Assembly: GCA_024811115.1 (NCBI GenBank)
Contig: JAKOGH010000093.1
Location: 1-23,979 of the forward strand
From: Terana coerulea
Taxonomy: Eukaryota; Basidiomycota; Agaricomycetes; Polyporales; Phanerochaetaceae
Reading direction: 5' to 3'
Length of the DNA: 23,979 nucleotides
Below the pieces are notes generated by a model that saw only the letters and a program-made list of their open reading frames with translations, ran no database searches and was not told the DNA's origin. This document shows, piece after piece, positions 1 to 8,626 of the stretch. The position numbers were made by a program, and so were the translations under genes. Positions within the stretch are counted from its first letter, which is position 1, and each line of letters starts with the position of its first letter.

Positions 1-25
1 AATATGTTGTCTACATCTTCCCGTA

Positions 26-388
26 TTATGGTGTTGACATTACTACACAACAGACGTAAGCTAGTTGTTTCAGGAAATTCGATCGATGCACTGACAGAAT
101 CAGCCCTGCAGCGGTGAAGTTCCTGCTGGTCCCAAGGCGCAACTGCCGGAACATTTCTGCACGGAGCCTCTCGAGGTTCAAGATCGGGGCGCTTGCCCCG
201 GGTATATCTGTTTCAAATGCCATGGTGGCAGATAGGTCACTCTCGCTAACGTCCTCGAGCTCTGACCCAAGCAGTCGCTGCCTAAAGCCTTCCACGTTGT
301 GAGATGGACAATCCTGGATTGTAGCCCGTGATATCTGTAGTACTAGCTCCTCCGGCGCGTTGCGGGACTTCATCAGCAAAACGTACAA
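26..388 (-). other. Possible coding remnant, unrecognised
   Basis: A 120-codon open frame runs on the minus strand and reads like protein in its middle: acidic and Leu/Arg-rich, with ...NLERLRAEMFRQLRLG... as a helical stretch. I do not recognise a family. The first ATG lies beside a degenerate short repeat (391-434), so the start is uncertain and the upstream part of the gene may be lost. It could be a downstream exon of the same minus-strand gene as the frame at 696-959, but I could not find splice sites that join them in phase. Function unknown. Confidence 0.3.
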
Positions 389-390
389 GC

Positions 391-434
391 GCTGACGACT
401 GATGAGCGCTGACGAGCACTGAGAGCACTGACGA
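391..434. repeat. Degenerate short tandem repeat (GCTGACGA / GCACTGA units)
   Basis: Units like GCTGACGA, GAGCACTGA and GCACTGACGA follow one another. A related stretch lies at 617-668. The repeat units are imperfect and about 8-10 bases long. Confidence 0.5.
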
Positions 435-616
435 ACGGTTTGGAACCGAAGTTCAAGCTCTGCTGAAGCCGGACTTTACTAGATTTTGTATTTTCTTAGT
501 TCCTCTTGTTTCATATACTATGCTGGACTTGAATGATGATGGTTTACTCTGCCGAAGCCATTTGCTGCAAGAGTTGGATGCAAGAGGGGTAAAAACGTCT
601 GAGAGCGCTCAAAACG

Positions 617-668
617 ACTACTGAGACTGGCGGGCGCTGACGGCACTGAAGGGACTGAAGCGCGCTGA
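617..668. repeat. Second degenerate repeat of the GCTGACGGCACTGA type
   Basis: ACTGAGACTGG, GCGCTGACGG, CACTGAAGGG and ACTGAAGCGC follow each other. They share the CTGA/CTGACG core with the stretch at 391-434, about 220 bases away. Confidence 0.4.
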
Positions 669-695
669 GATGGCTTCATCATTGTAGCCGTGATG

Positions 696-959
696 TCAGT
701 ACCACTCAGCGCCAATGCGCTTTGCTGACTTGCGCACGAGACTGGGGATTAGTGTGCAAATGAAATGTACGGTCTTGACAAGGCCCTGGTTGGGGTTGTG
801 GTCGAGATCGAGAACAAGGCGCACGTAGCTCTTGAGGAGAATGAAAAGGCACGGGCAGGCGCAGATTGCGTGGATCATTCGCAAGATGCCGTCTTTCTTC
901 AGCAGCGATCCGTCAACGTTGTGACAGAAGAGCTTGTGTTCGGGCCTAAAGGACGTCAA
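696..959 (-). other. Possible exon or remnant, unrecognised
   Basis: An 87-codon minus-strand frame with natural-looking composition. It has HNVDGSLLKKDGILRMI near its N-terminus, then a hydrophobic stretch with ACPCLFILLKSYVRLVLDLDH and a basic end. It resembles internal parts of fungal F-box/leucine-rich hypothetical proteins, but that is only an impression. No partner exon with matching phase was found. Probably gene debris. Confidence 0.3.
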
Positions 960-1266
960 TCATCTTTTTGAGCGCATGCAGGTCCACTTACCAGTCAACT
1001 GTTTGGCACTGCAGGCACCGGTCAGCATATGTGATAGCAAGCTCATATCTCATGAAACCCTCTGACCTGGTATTTCCGGTGGACAAGATCTGTCGCTTCA
1101 TAACACCTTCTCAGTTATCAAGCAGTCGTCTATGTCGTCGAGCAAGAGTCATGGCGCCACACGCTGTCAAGTAGCCTGCACCGACGACGATACCTCCGGC
1201 AGTATCAGTATGTCAGAAATATAGATTACTTAAGACGCGTCTAGGGTAGAAGCGCCCAGGCCTGTT

Positions 1267-1283
1267 CCACCACCACCACCACC
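1267..1283 (+). repeat. (CCA)n microsatellite
   Basis: About six CCA units in copy 1 of the duplication. The matching place in copy 2 (about 4563-4573) has only about three, so the tract has changed length since duplication. Confidence 0.6.
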
Positions 1284-2099
1284 GTCGACGCGTCTCGACA
1301 TCATACGCCACAGATCCAGTGGACAGAAACATGCGGATGTACAACATGTACGCACAATCCTTGTAGTCACTGAGGTATGTTTGGCTTTTCACTGTCGGAA
1401 GATTACTAAACCTCCCTTGCTCATTGTTGTAGCCCGCTCGCCGTCTTCTAGCCCACACCGTAGACTGTGCATGCAAATAGTGGGAAAGGAATAGCTTCGA
1501 TTAGTCGCATGCTTTGCGATGTACATGAGGACCGCTAACCCAGCCAAACGTACGTATTTATTGTCCGTTTTAGTCGTTCGGTATCTTGATGCAGCTTGCA
1601 ATCATCTCCGGTTGGCTATGAATGACAGCCTTCCTCGGAGCCTGTACTCAATCCTGACATTGTCCGATAACCTACAGACACTTCGAAGGCCAGATTCTCG
1701 CTGTCGCTGCATGTCCAAAGATGTGCATATGCGGCATGTTGGGCGTGCCTGCAACCGTGCTCGCTTGTCCAAACCAATACCAGTGAGTTGCAAGCCGATA
1801 CGTTATGTACGTGCTAACCTTTCACACCAGAACCTCGCTTGTCTGGCACTCTCGGCCACTTGCTCGCTGCAAATCCCACCGTCCCCGGTCTCCGGAGCAG
1901 AAATAAGGTAGCAGTGTCGTTAAGCGATGTCCGAGACCGTACTGAGCCTGCGCCAATTTTAGATTTCTCGTTTACACTCCAGCTTGAGCATCTCACCGTG
2001 GCTCGGTGAGCGCATCATTACGCTGCGCCTTCGTGCTACCACCGCCGTGCCGAGTTTGCCTGCACCTACGAGCGGGCGAAAACGACCGCGCCCAGGTGG

Positions 2100-2106
2100 T
2101 ATATGA
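2100..2106 (+). promoter_or_regulatory. TATA-like box of NIS1-like gene 1
   Basis: TATATGA lies 84 bases before the start codon. The second copy has TATATAA at exactly the same distance, so the element is conserved with a one-base difference that weakens the consensus here. Confidence 0.55.
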
Positions 2107-2183
2107 GTCGTCCTCGCTCAGCTTGAAAAATCAGCAACCTCCTACCAAGCAGACTTCTCAGCCTTACTTGTGCCGCGCAAATC

Positions 2184-2728
2184 ATGAAGGCCTTTTTCGT
2201 TCTTGCCTCCCTCGCTGCTTGCGTTTTTGCCCAGCGCCTGCAGATCCTCGAGCCCACCGCAGGTCAGAGCATCCAAGCCGGGAAGAACTTCACGCTGGAA
2301 CTTCAGCAGGACGTACGTTCTTCACGCTCTCTCCGTACTTGTCGTGACTGACCGCCCATCTCTACCACAGGAACCCGCGACTCCCGAGCGCCAGCTGAAC
2401 CTCATCGTCGCCATCGCACAGTGCTTCGACGCCTGCTCGGACCCGTCGCAGCTGCCGACCGGCAGCGTCGTCTACAACGGCGCATTTGACCCCGAAGGCA
2501 ACTCCAGCGTGCCGCAGAAGGGGCACTTCCAGGACTTCACGCTCCAGATGCCCAACTTTGCCGAGAGCGGCGAGGTTATCATCGGCGTGTCGCACCTGTT
2601 CGAGAGTGATAGTGCGGTAAGTGGTGTGCTGTATGGTATTCCCATGTCTGGTGCTAATGAGTAGCGTGTAGGCTGGTACTTTCCCGGTGTACGATTACAC
2701 GTATGTGGCTGTTCAGGTCACCAATTGA
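2184..2728 (+). CDS. Small secreted protein, NIS1-like effector family, copy 1
   Basis: Three exons: 2184-2312, 2371-2616 and 2672-2728, with introns 2313-2370 (GTACGT..CAG) and 2617-2671 (GTAAGT..branch GCTAAT..TAG). Both introns are in phase 0. The protein has 143 residues. Residues 1-16 are a signal peptide (MKAFFVLASLAACVFA, then QRLQI). The mature part is a predicted single beta-sandwich with a close Cys pair (CFDAC), YNGAFDP, GHFQDFTLQMP and a GEVIIGVSHLF strand near the C-terminus. This layout matches the fungal NIS1 family (necrosis-inducing secreted protein 1), whose studied members are secreted and dampen plant PAMP-triggered immunity by binding receptor kinases. The family call rests on remembered pattern similarity, and function in this fungus is not shown. 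A TATA-like box lies 84 bp upstream. The decayed family-A gene converges on it, 198 bases between stop codons. Confidence 0.8.
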
Positions 2729-2926
2729 GCAGAGCTTTTGACGTGGGTGGCTCCGACGCCAGTCCACCGCCCTCGTCATGCACGACCTCTTCAATTATGT
2801 CAACAGTAGACCTCTTCGAACGCCTGGATCATCGTCTATAATGACATATACTACTTCTCCTGAACTAGTTCGCGTGACACCGAATATTCAACTACGGGCG
2901 ATTTAGCATAGGTCAGCCTCTTCGGG

Positions 2927-4355
2927 CTACAGGTACTGCTTCAACTGCATCTCGACGTCCTTTGCCAACGCTCTGCTTGGGTCATACAGTGATTGGCATG
3001 CACTGTACACTTCAATGTCCCGAATAGCAGATAGCGTGCCACAGAGGGCCGAAATCTACGCCGGTCCGTGGAAGTATTTCAGCAGTGTTATAGTGGGAAG
3101 ACGAAGTCACCTTCACTCACGTAAGGTTTCCCGACAAAAACTCCACCGGTTTTCCCATGTCAAGAAACAAAGACATCGCAAGGAGTAAATTCCTGTGCCC
3201 TTTTGCATAGGTTCGAGGGAATGCATCAGCTCCAAGTTATTTGCCTGATTTACGTGAATGACGTGAGGTTCAGCATCTGTGACAAACAGAACAACACAGT
3301 GCACTGACTTCGTGAACGCTATAAAGCAGTGTTTCCAGATTTCTTCTGCGATTCTCATCGTCAATTTGGTTTGGATTCACATGCGCGTGCTCGTTGACTT
3401 GAGTCAAAGTCTGGCGAAGCGTGGCTGTTGGAAGTGCATACGCGTGCACTGGAGGGCAAGGGTCATGAGATTTTGGAGAGCAGTGGAAGTATGCGACACT
3501 GCAGCATAGCGGCAAGCACCACTCATAGCGTAGTTATGGCATGGTTCTGTTGACACTCACCGCCGAGTTGTTCGTAATGCAGCTGGAAAAGTATAAGCTT
3601 GCCTACAAAGAAGCTGGCCTCGCTCGGGATGGTATTCAAGCGCTGCCTTTGAGCCCGAAAGATCTCGGACTGACTCCGCAGCTCAGTTTTCCAGTGGCTC
3701 CCTAGAAAAATGCAGACTCATCCCCGGGGGCAACGGTGCATAGGCGGATACATATTTGAGTTGAGCAATCCTGCTTCGGGCGACTGCAAGAACGTCATAT
3801 AGGGCGAGGAGGCTGTTATCGCGAGACTGCATGATTCGCTGGTGTTCTTGCAAAGGGACGCCATATACGTAGTGTGCGTGTATGAGACCAAGTGGTTTCC
3901 ATGGAGCAAAAGACAGTCTATCGTCCCGAGGAACAACGCACGTTAGTGCAGAGCATATTTCGAAGATTTACAAGAACTCCGCACCTTCCCAGTCCTTCCT
4001 CGTCATACGGTATATTACATGTCTCTGACAACACGCAAAGCGTGTGGCGCCGCACTGTATAGGACACGGCTGCAAGATGCTCTATTGGATTTACCTACAA
4101 ATTAACAATGAGAATGAGTAGGGAGATGTATGACAGGCCCACAATCACCACTTCTTCCCCTTGGACAGGCTCAGTCCTGGCGTCTCGGGCTGTTGTTCCA
4201 TACGCCTCGCCGTAATGCCAGTACGCGTCGTCTACTGTGGGCCTGCCGATAGCTTGCGACGGCGGAGTGGTCACGGCGAGATGAATGCATTCCGTGATGA
4301 CATGGCAGACAATTCGGCGGAGCAGCTCAGCGGGCAACTCGGCCATGCTTGCCAT
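2927..4355 (-). pseudogene. Paralogous family copy A, decayed (F-box-like N-terminus)
   Basis: Exons match copies B and C. Exon 1 is 4355 to about 4149 (MASMAELPAELLRRIVCHV). Exon 2 is 4094-3985 (VNPIEHL..), 110 nt exactly as in B and C. Exon 3 begins at 3917 after a 67-bp intron with a CACTAAC branch point. The last exon is 3055-2927 (ISALCGTLSAIRD, stop TAG), aligned with LHGLCATLSEF in B. Between them the homologous frame breaks. Near 3682-3692 the frame changes; an extra 70-bp intron 3751-3682 could also bridge this. Around 3415-3440 and 3130-3300 the recognisable segments (TLRQTLTQVNEHAH, RRNLETLLYSVHE, HRNLLLAMSLFLDM) lie in different frames with stops between them. Most likely a pseudogene. 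The TTGAG..AG acceptors leave some doubt. Confidence 0.65.
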
Positions 4356-4534
4356 GGTACGACAGAACGCAGGTAGGAACTCCAGACCAAAATTGGCGGT
4401 GATTATATGACCACGACACGCGTCAAGTACGCGCAGTATGTACGAAAGTTACTCGTCCTTAGCTGCAGGCAGTGAATAGAGTGTGCATATAAAGGGGAAC
4501 GCGACGTGAGCGGAGAAAGCAGGACGTGTTGGAT

Positions 4535-6016
4535 ATAGAAGCGCCCGCGAGGGAGTTGATCTCGACCACCACCGTCTCGTCCTCTCATCGTGCAACACTA
4601 ATTCAGAAGGAAGAAATGTACGTATGCAGACCACTTATTTCTTTACTGAATTTATATGATGTTAAATAGGTGCGCTCAGTTTCTCTGCGAAGAGATTGCT
4701 GAGCTACGCTTACTCGTCATCGCAGCCCAAGGCCGCTTGTCGTCTTTTGGCCCACACCGACAGCTATACATACAAACAGCCAGAAAGACGTGACCAATGA
4801 GCTACATGCATTTTGCTGCCACCGGAGGGCTTAGAGCTATCGGACAGTATGTGCCAATTTCTTGTTCCGGCTGTTTTGTGTCTTGATGCCTGGTGTCCAG
4901 CTCATGCCAATTATGAATCACGGCCTTCATCGGGACCTAGGCTCAACCTGATTGTTGGCCGACAACGCATGCCGGACGAACCCAGCGCTGTCGTTGATAC
5001 CCGCTGACCTTTCTTGCGTGTGTGGACCTGCATATGCACGGGATGTCCGCCACTTCTGCGACTATGACCGCTGAGCCGACCGGACGCAGTGAGCCAATCA
5101 CAGATACAGTGCTACGTAGATACTAACCTTGCACGCCAGGATCTCGCTTTTCTACCACCTCCGATCCCCTGCTGTCCGTGACTCCCACCAGTCCCCGGCC
5201 CCCGAGCAGATGTAAGGTAAGCACCAGTGTCATATAGCGGCGTCCATGACCGCACTGAATCTGCGCCAATCTTAGACTTTCGTTTGCGCTCGAGTTTGAG
5301 CGCATCATTACATTGAACCCTCGCGCCACGGTCAACGTTTGGCGAGTGCAATGCACTGCAACGCCGCTTTCGCTTGTGCATCTGAACGGGCATGAACCGC
5401 CGCATACAGGTGGTATATAAGCCATCCTCGCTCAGCCTGAAGGACCAGCATCATTATTCCGAGTACACTTCGCAGCTTCGACCTCGCCGCTCAAGTCATG
5501 AAGACCTTCTTCATTCTTGCATCCCTCGCCGCTTGCGCCTTCGCCCAGCGCCTCCAGATCATCGCGCCCACCGCAGGTCAGAGCATCCAAGCCGGGCAAA
5601 GCTTCACACTGGAACTTCAGCAGGACGCACGTTCTTCACGCTCTCCTCCGTACTCAATGTGACTGACCGTCCGTCTCTACCACAGGAAGGCGCGTCTCCG
5701 GAGCGCCAGCTGAACCTCATCGTCGCCATTGCACAGTGCTTCGACGCCTGCTCGGACCCGTCGCAGCTGCCGACTGGGAGTGTCGTCTACAACGGCGCGT
5801 TCGACCCCGAGGGCAACTCCAGCATGCCGCAGAAGGGTCACTTCCAGGACTTCACGCTCCAGATGCCCAACTTTGCCGAGAGCGGCGAGGTTATCATCGG
5901 CGTGTCGCATCTGTTCGAGGTCGAGAGCGCGGTAAGTGGTATGCTGGATGGTATTTCGATGACCAGTGCTAATGCGTAGCGTGTAGGCTGGTTTCTCCCG
6001 GGTGTATGATTACACG
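4535..6016 (+). repeat. Segmental duplication, copy 2
   Basis: Second copy of the block at 1240-2728. Similarity ends abruptly at about 6016, just after the GATTACACG of the last effector exon; from there the sequence is instead that of the truncated family copy D. The left edge near 4535 is approximate because the upstream part is diverged. Confidence 0.7.
5414..5420 (+). promoter_or_regulatory. TATA box of NIS1-like gene 2
   Basis: TATATAA lies 84 bases before the start codon, at the same distance as the TATATGA of copy 1. Confidence 0.6.
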
Positions 6017-6025
6017 AGCGGGTGA
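5498..6025 (+). CDS. Small secreted protein, NIS1-like family, copy 2 (altered splice donor, shortened C-terminus)
   Basis: Exons by alignment to copies 1 and 3: 5498-5626, 5686-5931 and 5987-6025, with introns 5627-5685 and 5932-5986. Exons 1 and 2 have exactly the lengths of copy 1 (129 and 246 nt). Exon 2 differs at only about 5 of 82 residues, while exon 1 differs at 7 of 43. The signal peptide is intact (MKTFFILASLAACAFA). Two oddities: intron 1 begins GCACGT where copies 1 and 3 have GTACGT, and if it is not spliced a stop follows within 13 codons. The last exon also ends early (..VYDYTSG, stop), losing the final beta-strand present in the other two copies. If the GC donor works the protein has 137 residues; otherwise it is dead. 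It may be a decaying duplicate. Confidence 0.6.
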
Positions 6026-6049
6026 GGAGCTGCGCATAGCGCGACACCT

Positions 6050-6613
6050 TGCATGTTGTGCTTACTCCCAAGGTCATTGTAGCGGGGGCGTATGTGGTCC
6101 CATTTCTCTCACTCTTGCTTGTCTTTGCTCGCATCAAGCATGGGGACGTGAACTTCGATGGGGCACCCGGAATGGAATCCTACAGTATGCAAGAGGTCAG
6201 TTGGTCAGAGTCACAAATGCTGGGTCGGTACCCCTCTGTCAGTGCTGAACATTATGGTGCAGATGGTTAGCCGTGCTCTTCTAGAATGTCTCCAGCCGAT
6301 TGAACTCGGGCACTTGGCGTTGGTTCGCGACATTTCGAAAGTGCCAAAGATGGGACCCTTGAAAGACGTTGGATACGCTGCTGTGAGTACTGACATATGC
6401 ATGCAACTATCTTGCGTATTGATCTCGCATTTATCTAGCTTGTGCATATAACTGATGTTCTCCAGGACCTTGTAAGTTGTAGACCTCGAGGAGCCTCAAC
6501 ACTGCAGTGCAATTTACAAGGAGAGCCAGCTCTATGCGCAGTCCTTGTTGGATTTGTTGAAGCACCATATTGACCGCCTCCGGTCGAGTTGCAGGGCTGA
6601 AAATGCTAATTAG
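6050..6613 (+). pseudogene. Paralogous family copy D, 5'-truncated
   Basis: Three pieces match the 3' half of copies B and C. A frame at about 6049-6219 contains VVPFLSLLLVFARIKHGDV and aligns with the start of B exon 4. The exon 6263-6382 (MVSRALLECLQPIELGH ... MGPLKDVGYAA, then GTGAGT) aligns with IASLLQKGLDQLEKKH ... LGPMEALIGPAI of B, ending at the same intron position. A last segment from about 6475 contains IYKESQLYAQSLLDLLKHH and stop TAG 6611-6613, aligned with LYRESLAIAERLSDALQPY of B. The LPPEL start and the first three exons are missing; the sequence upstream is the second effector gene. No start codon or promoter is evident. Non-functional remnant. Confidence 0.65.
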
Positions 6614-6824
6614 TTTACAGTGTACGTGAAGGACATACACGACGACGGACATATGCCAAATTCTGCAATGTGTCTCAGAACAAGACTTTGTCGCAATGGA
6701 GATCATTGGTCCCAGGGTTGTGACCTCTTATTGTCCCGCCGGCTTGCCCTTGCGCTGAGCTTGCAACAAAAGTGCTCACGTAAGCGTATGGGGCCATATT
6801 GAGTGGCCCGGGTGTGGCCATAGC

Positions 6825-6875
6825 AGGCCACGCCTAGTCTCCCTAGGCAGACCTTTAAATCTTTAGGCCACGCCT
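6825..6875 (+). promoter_or_regulatory. Direct repeat AGGCCACGCCT x2 upstream of copy B
   Basis: The 11-mer AGGCCACGCCT occurs at 6825-6835 and 6865-6875. A degenerate inverted form (GGTGTGGCC) lies just before it at 6811-6819. A TTTAAAT element lies between the repeats at about 6854-6860. All are within 165 bases of the copy B start codon. Possible binding sites; inference only. Confidence 0.35.
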
Positions 6876-6971
6876 TCCGGATATTTAATGCTTGTGCGTT
6901 CTCTGTACTGTTGCACTTTGCCCCAGGATCTTCTTTTCCTTGTACCACTACGTCGAGTGACACGCCTATCA

Positions 6972-8223
6972 ATGGCGACGCTGCAACTTCCTCCAGAACT
7001 TACGCGGCGCATCATCTGCCTCGTCGTGGCAGAATACGTTGATGCTGCAATCACGACCCTCGACGATGACGGCGAAAATGTGTTCACGAAGCGAACAATG
7101 CGTCCGGATAGCATGGTCAGTGGCTGTATGCGTTCACATAAAACTTATTCACATTGTCTATCTACCAGAACAATCCCATCCAAGCTTTGCTTGAGGTATC
7201 TTTCCAAGTGCGGCACCTCACTCTGCGCGTTCTGTCCGAAGTGCTTGGGATTTCCTACTATGAGAGTGGAATCGGACGGTGAGTACGGTACCACTCCGCC
7301 ACCCTGATATCTCTGCCAACACCCGTTCATATCACTATCAGACTCAACGGCTACCCCTTGACTCGGCTCCAACGGGCGCATTGTCTATGGGTCACGAAGT
7401 GGATCGACATGTCCAAGCGCGAGGAGGAAGAAGTGCTAGAAACCGGTGTGCACCGCCTGATCCATCTGTACGACACGCTGTCCCTCGTGCGCCAGAATGC
7501 ATGCGGCGCGCAGGCAGACTCCTGGGTGTACCCTCCGGACGCGGACAGCGACAGTCTCGCACTCGAAGACTCTACGCGAGGACGTCTTTATGCCAAGGCG
7601 CGTGGTGCCCTAGACATTGCTCTTGACGGTCTCGAGTGTGTGCCGGGCGAGCTACTTGCGTGGCTTGGCCCACGCCTCCGATTTGAATTATATCGCTTGC
7701 GGGCAGGTGAGCTATCAATTTACTTGTAGCGAGAAAGACTGCTGATATCTGTCGCAAAAGTTCAAATATATGGTCTGACTGTTCTTAACCTCGACCATAT
7801 TTTTGGCAGATTGGATGAGCTCTACTATGCCGATTCGGAGGGAGATAATTGCGAACACGGCACATTGCGCTACAACAAGCACAAGGTGATTGCATCGTTA
7901 CTGCAGAAAGGCCTAGACCAGTTGGAAAAGAAACACCTTGAGTTTGTCGAGTGCGTGCAGTCATCCCCGCCGCTCGGCCCCATGGAAGCTCTAATTGGAC
8001 CAGCGATTGTAAGTCCACTTGGAGATTGCACCCACTGTATCTCTTCATTTACATGATCCCTTTGCAGCTCCACGGGCTGTGTGCCACGCTGTCCGAGTTC
8101 CAGGAATACTATGAGCTGCCCGTATCGTGCAAACAGCTTTACAGAGAAAGTTTGGCAATTGCTGAACGCCTCAGCGATGCCTTGCAGCCGTATTTGGAAG
8201 CTATAAAAAGGACTAGACCTTGA
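6972..8223 (+). CDS. Paralogous family copy B, unrecognised helical protein
   Basis: Five exons: 6972-7115, 7169-7278, 7342-7706, 7761-8008 and 8068-8223. The introns are GT-AG, 53-63 bp, and all phases fit, giving 340 residues. The N-terminus MATLQLPPELTRRIICLVVAEYV resembles the first helix of an F-box (LPPEL) but the rest of an F-box is not evident. Exon 2 encodes the most conserved block of the family (NPIQALLEVSFQVRHLTLRVL..GIGR). The remainder is predicted mostly helical and acidic (KREEEEVLE, LDQLEKKHLEF), ending near SCKQLYRES and a basic tail. There is no signal peptide or membrane segment. Copies A, C and D in this window share intron positions and the C-terminal Cys-x2-Leu-Tyr block. 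Function unknown. An F-box adaptor role is possible but unproven. Confidence 0.8.
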
Positions 8224-8403
8224 CTGCTGTGCCTTCAGCGTACGTCTACTACTGTATCGGCTGTGTTCGTGAGCCGAGATTTTCACTAATCCGCTTAGAT
8301 ACACATCCCTGGCACGAGTGTTTCATTAGTCACCTTGAATGAACATTGTGTACCTGTGTGAATGTAACGAGATGAAATTATAATATGCCACTTGTGCACC
8401 TTA

Positions 8404-8434
8404 CTCTCAAAGCTCGAAGCTCGAAGCTTGAGAG
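8404..8434. repeat. Imperfect inverted repeat with AAGCTCG tandem core
   Basis: Arms CTCTCAA and TTGAGAG flank three AAGCTCG/AAGCTTG units, so the 31 bases fold on themselves. It lies 181 bases after the copy B stop and 193 before the copy C start. Confidence 0.5.
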
Positions 8435-8626
8435 GTGACGATGTCTGCACCCGTGTCAATGCCGTTACGTCTGCGTGCTTACGAGCGCACCATGAGCACG
8501 TGCTTGTCATTGCATAGTCGCGTCGCCGTCGCGCCGGGACGCCACTCACCGACTTGACTGCTCACTCCACGTCTTGAAAGCGCATCTGCGGCCAGCATTC
8601 AAAAACTTAGAGACGTTCCTCGGAAA

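Larger units (their letters stand above)
1240..2728 (+). repeat. Segmental duplication, copy 1 (NIS1-like gene plus upstream region)
   Basis: Blocks in the same order and orientation recur at about 4535-6016. They include TAGAAGCGCCC followed by a CCACCACC tract and TCGTCTT..GCCCACACCG; around 1620 and 4917 come TGAATSACRGCCTTC and CTAACCTT, then CCCCGGYCYCCGGAGCAGA-type sequence, the TATA box and the gene. The upstream part is diverged, while the gene body is almost identical. The copies are offset by 3314 bp, measured between the two start codons. No terminal inverted repeats or target-site duplications were seen, so it is a plain segmental duplication. Confidence 0.75.

Noticed and set aside
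1380..1436. Intron-like stretch GTATGT ... GTTGTAG
   Set aside because: Good splice signals but no coding sequence on either side; the counterpart in copy 2 does not conserve them clearly.
1519..1911. 130-codon plus-strand frame upstream of NIS1-like gene 1
   Set aside because: The duplicated counterpart near 4813-5007 has only a short, different frame and no protein similarity, so it is duplicated non-coding DNA.
1240..6016. Transposable element as cause of the effector duplication
   Set aside because: No terminal repeats, target-site duplications, transposase or reverse transcriptase seen.
5993..6060. Extra intron joining NIS1-like gene 2 to copy D as a chimeric protein
   Set aside because: The candidate GTGAGG..AAG intron leads to a stop within three codons in the required phase.
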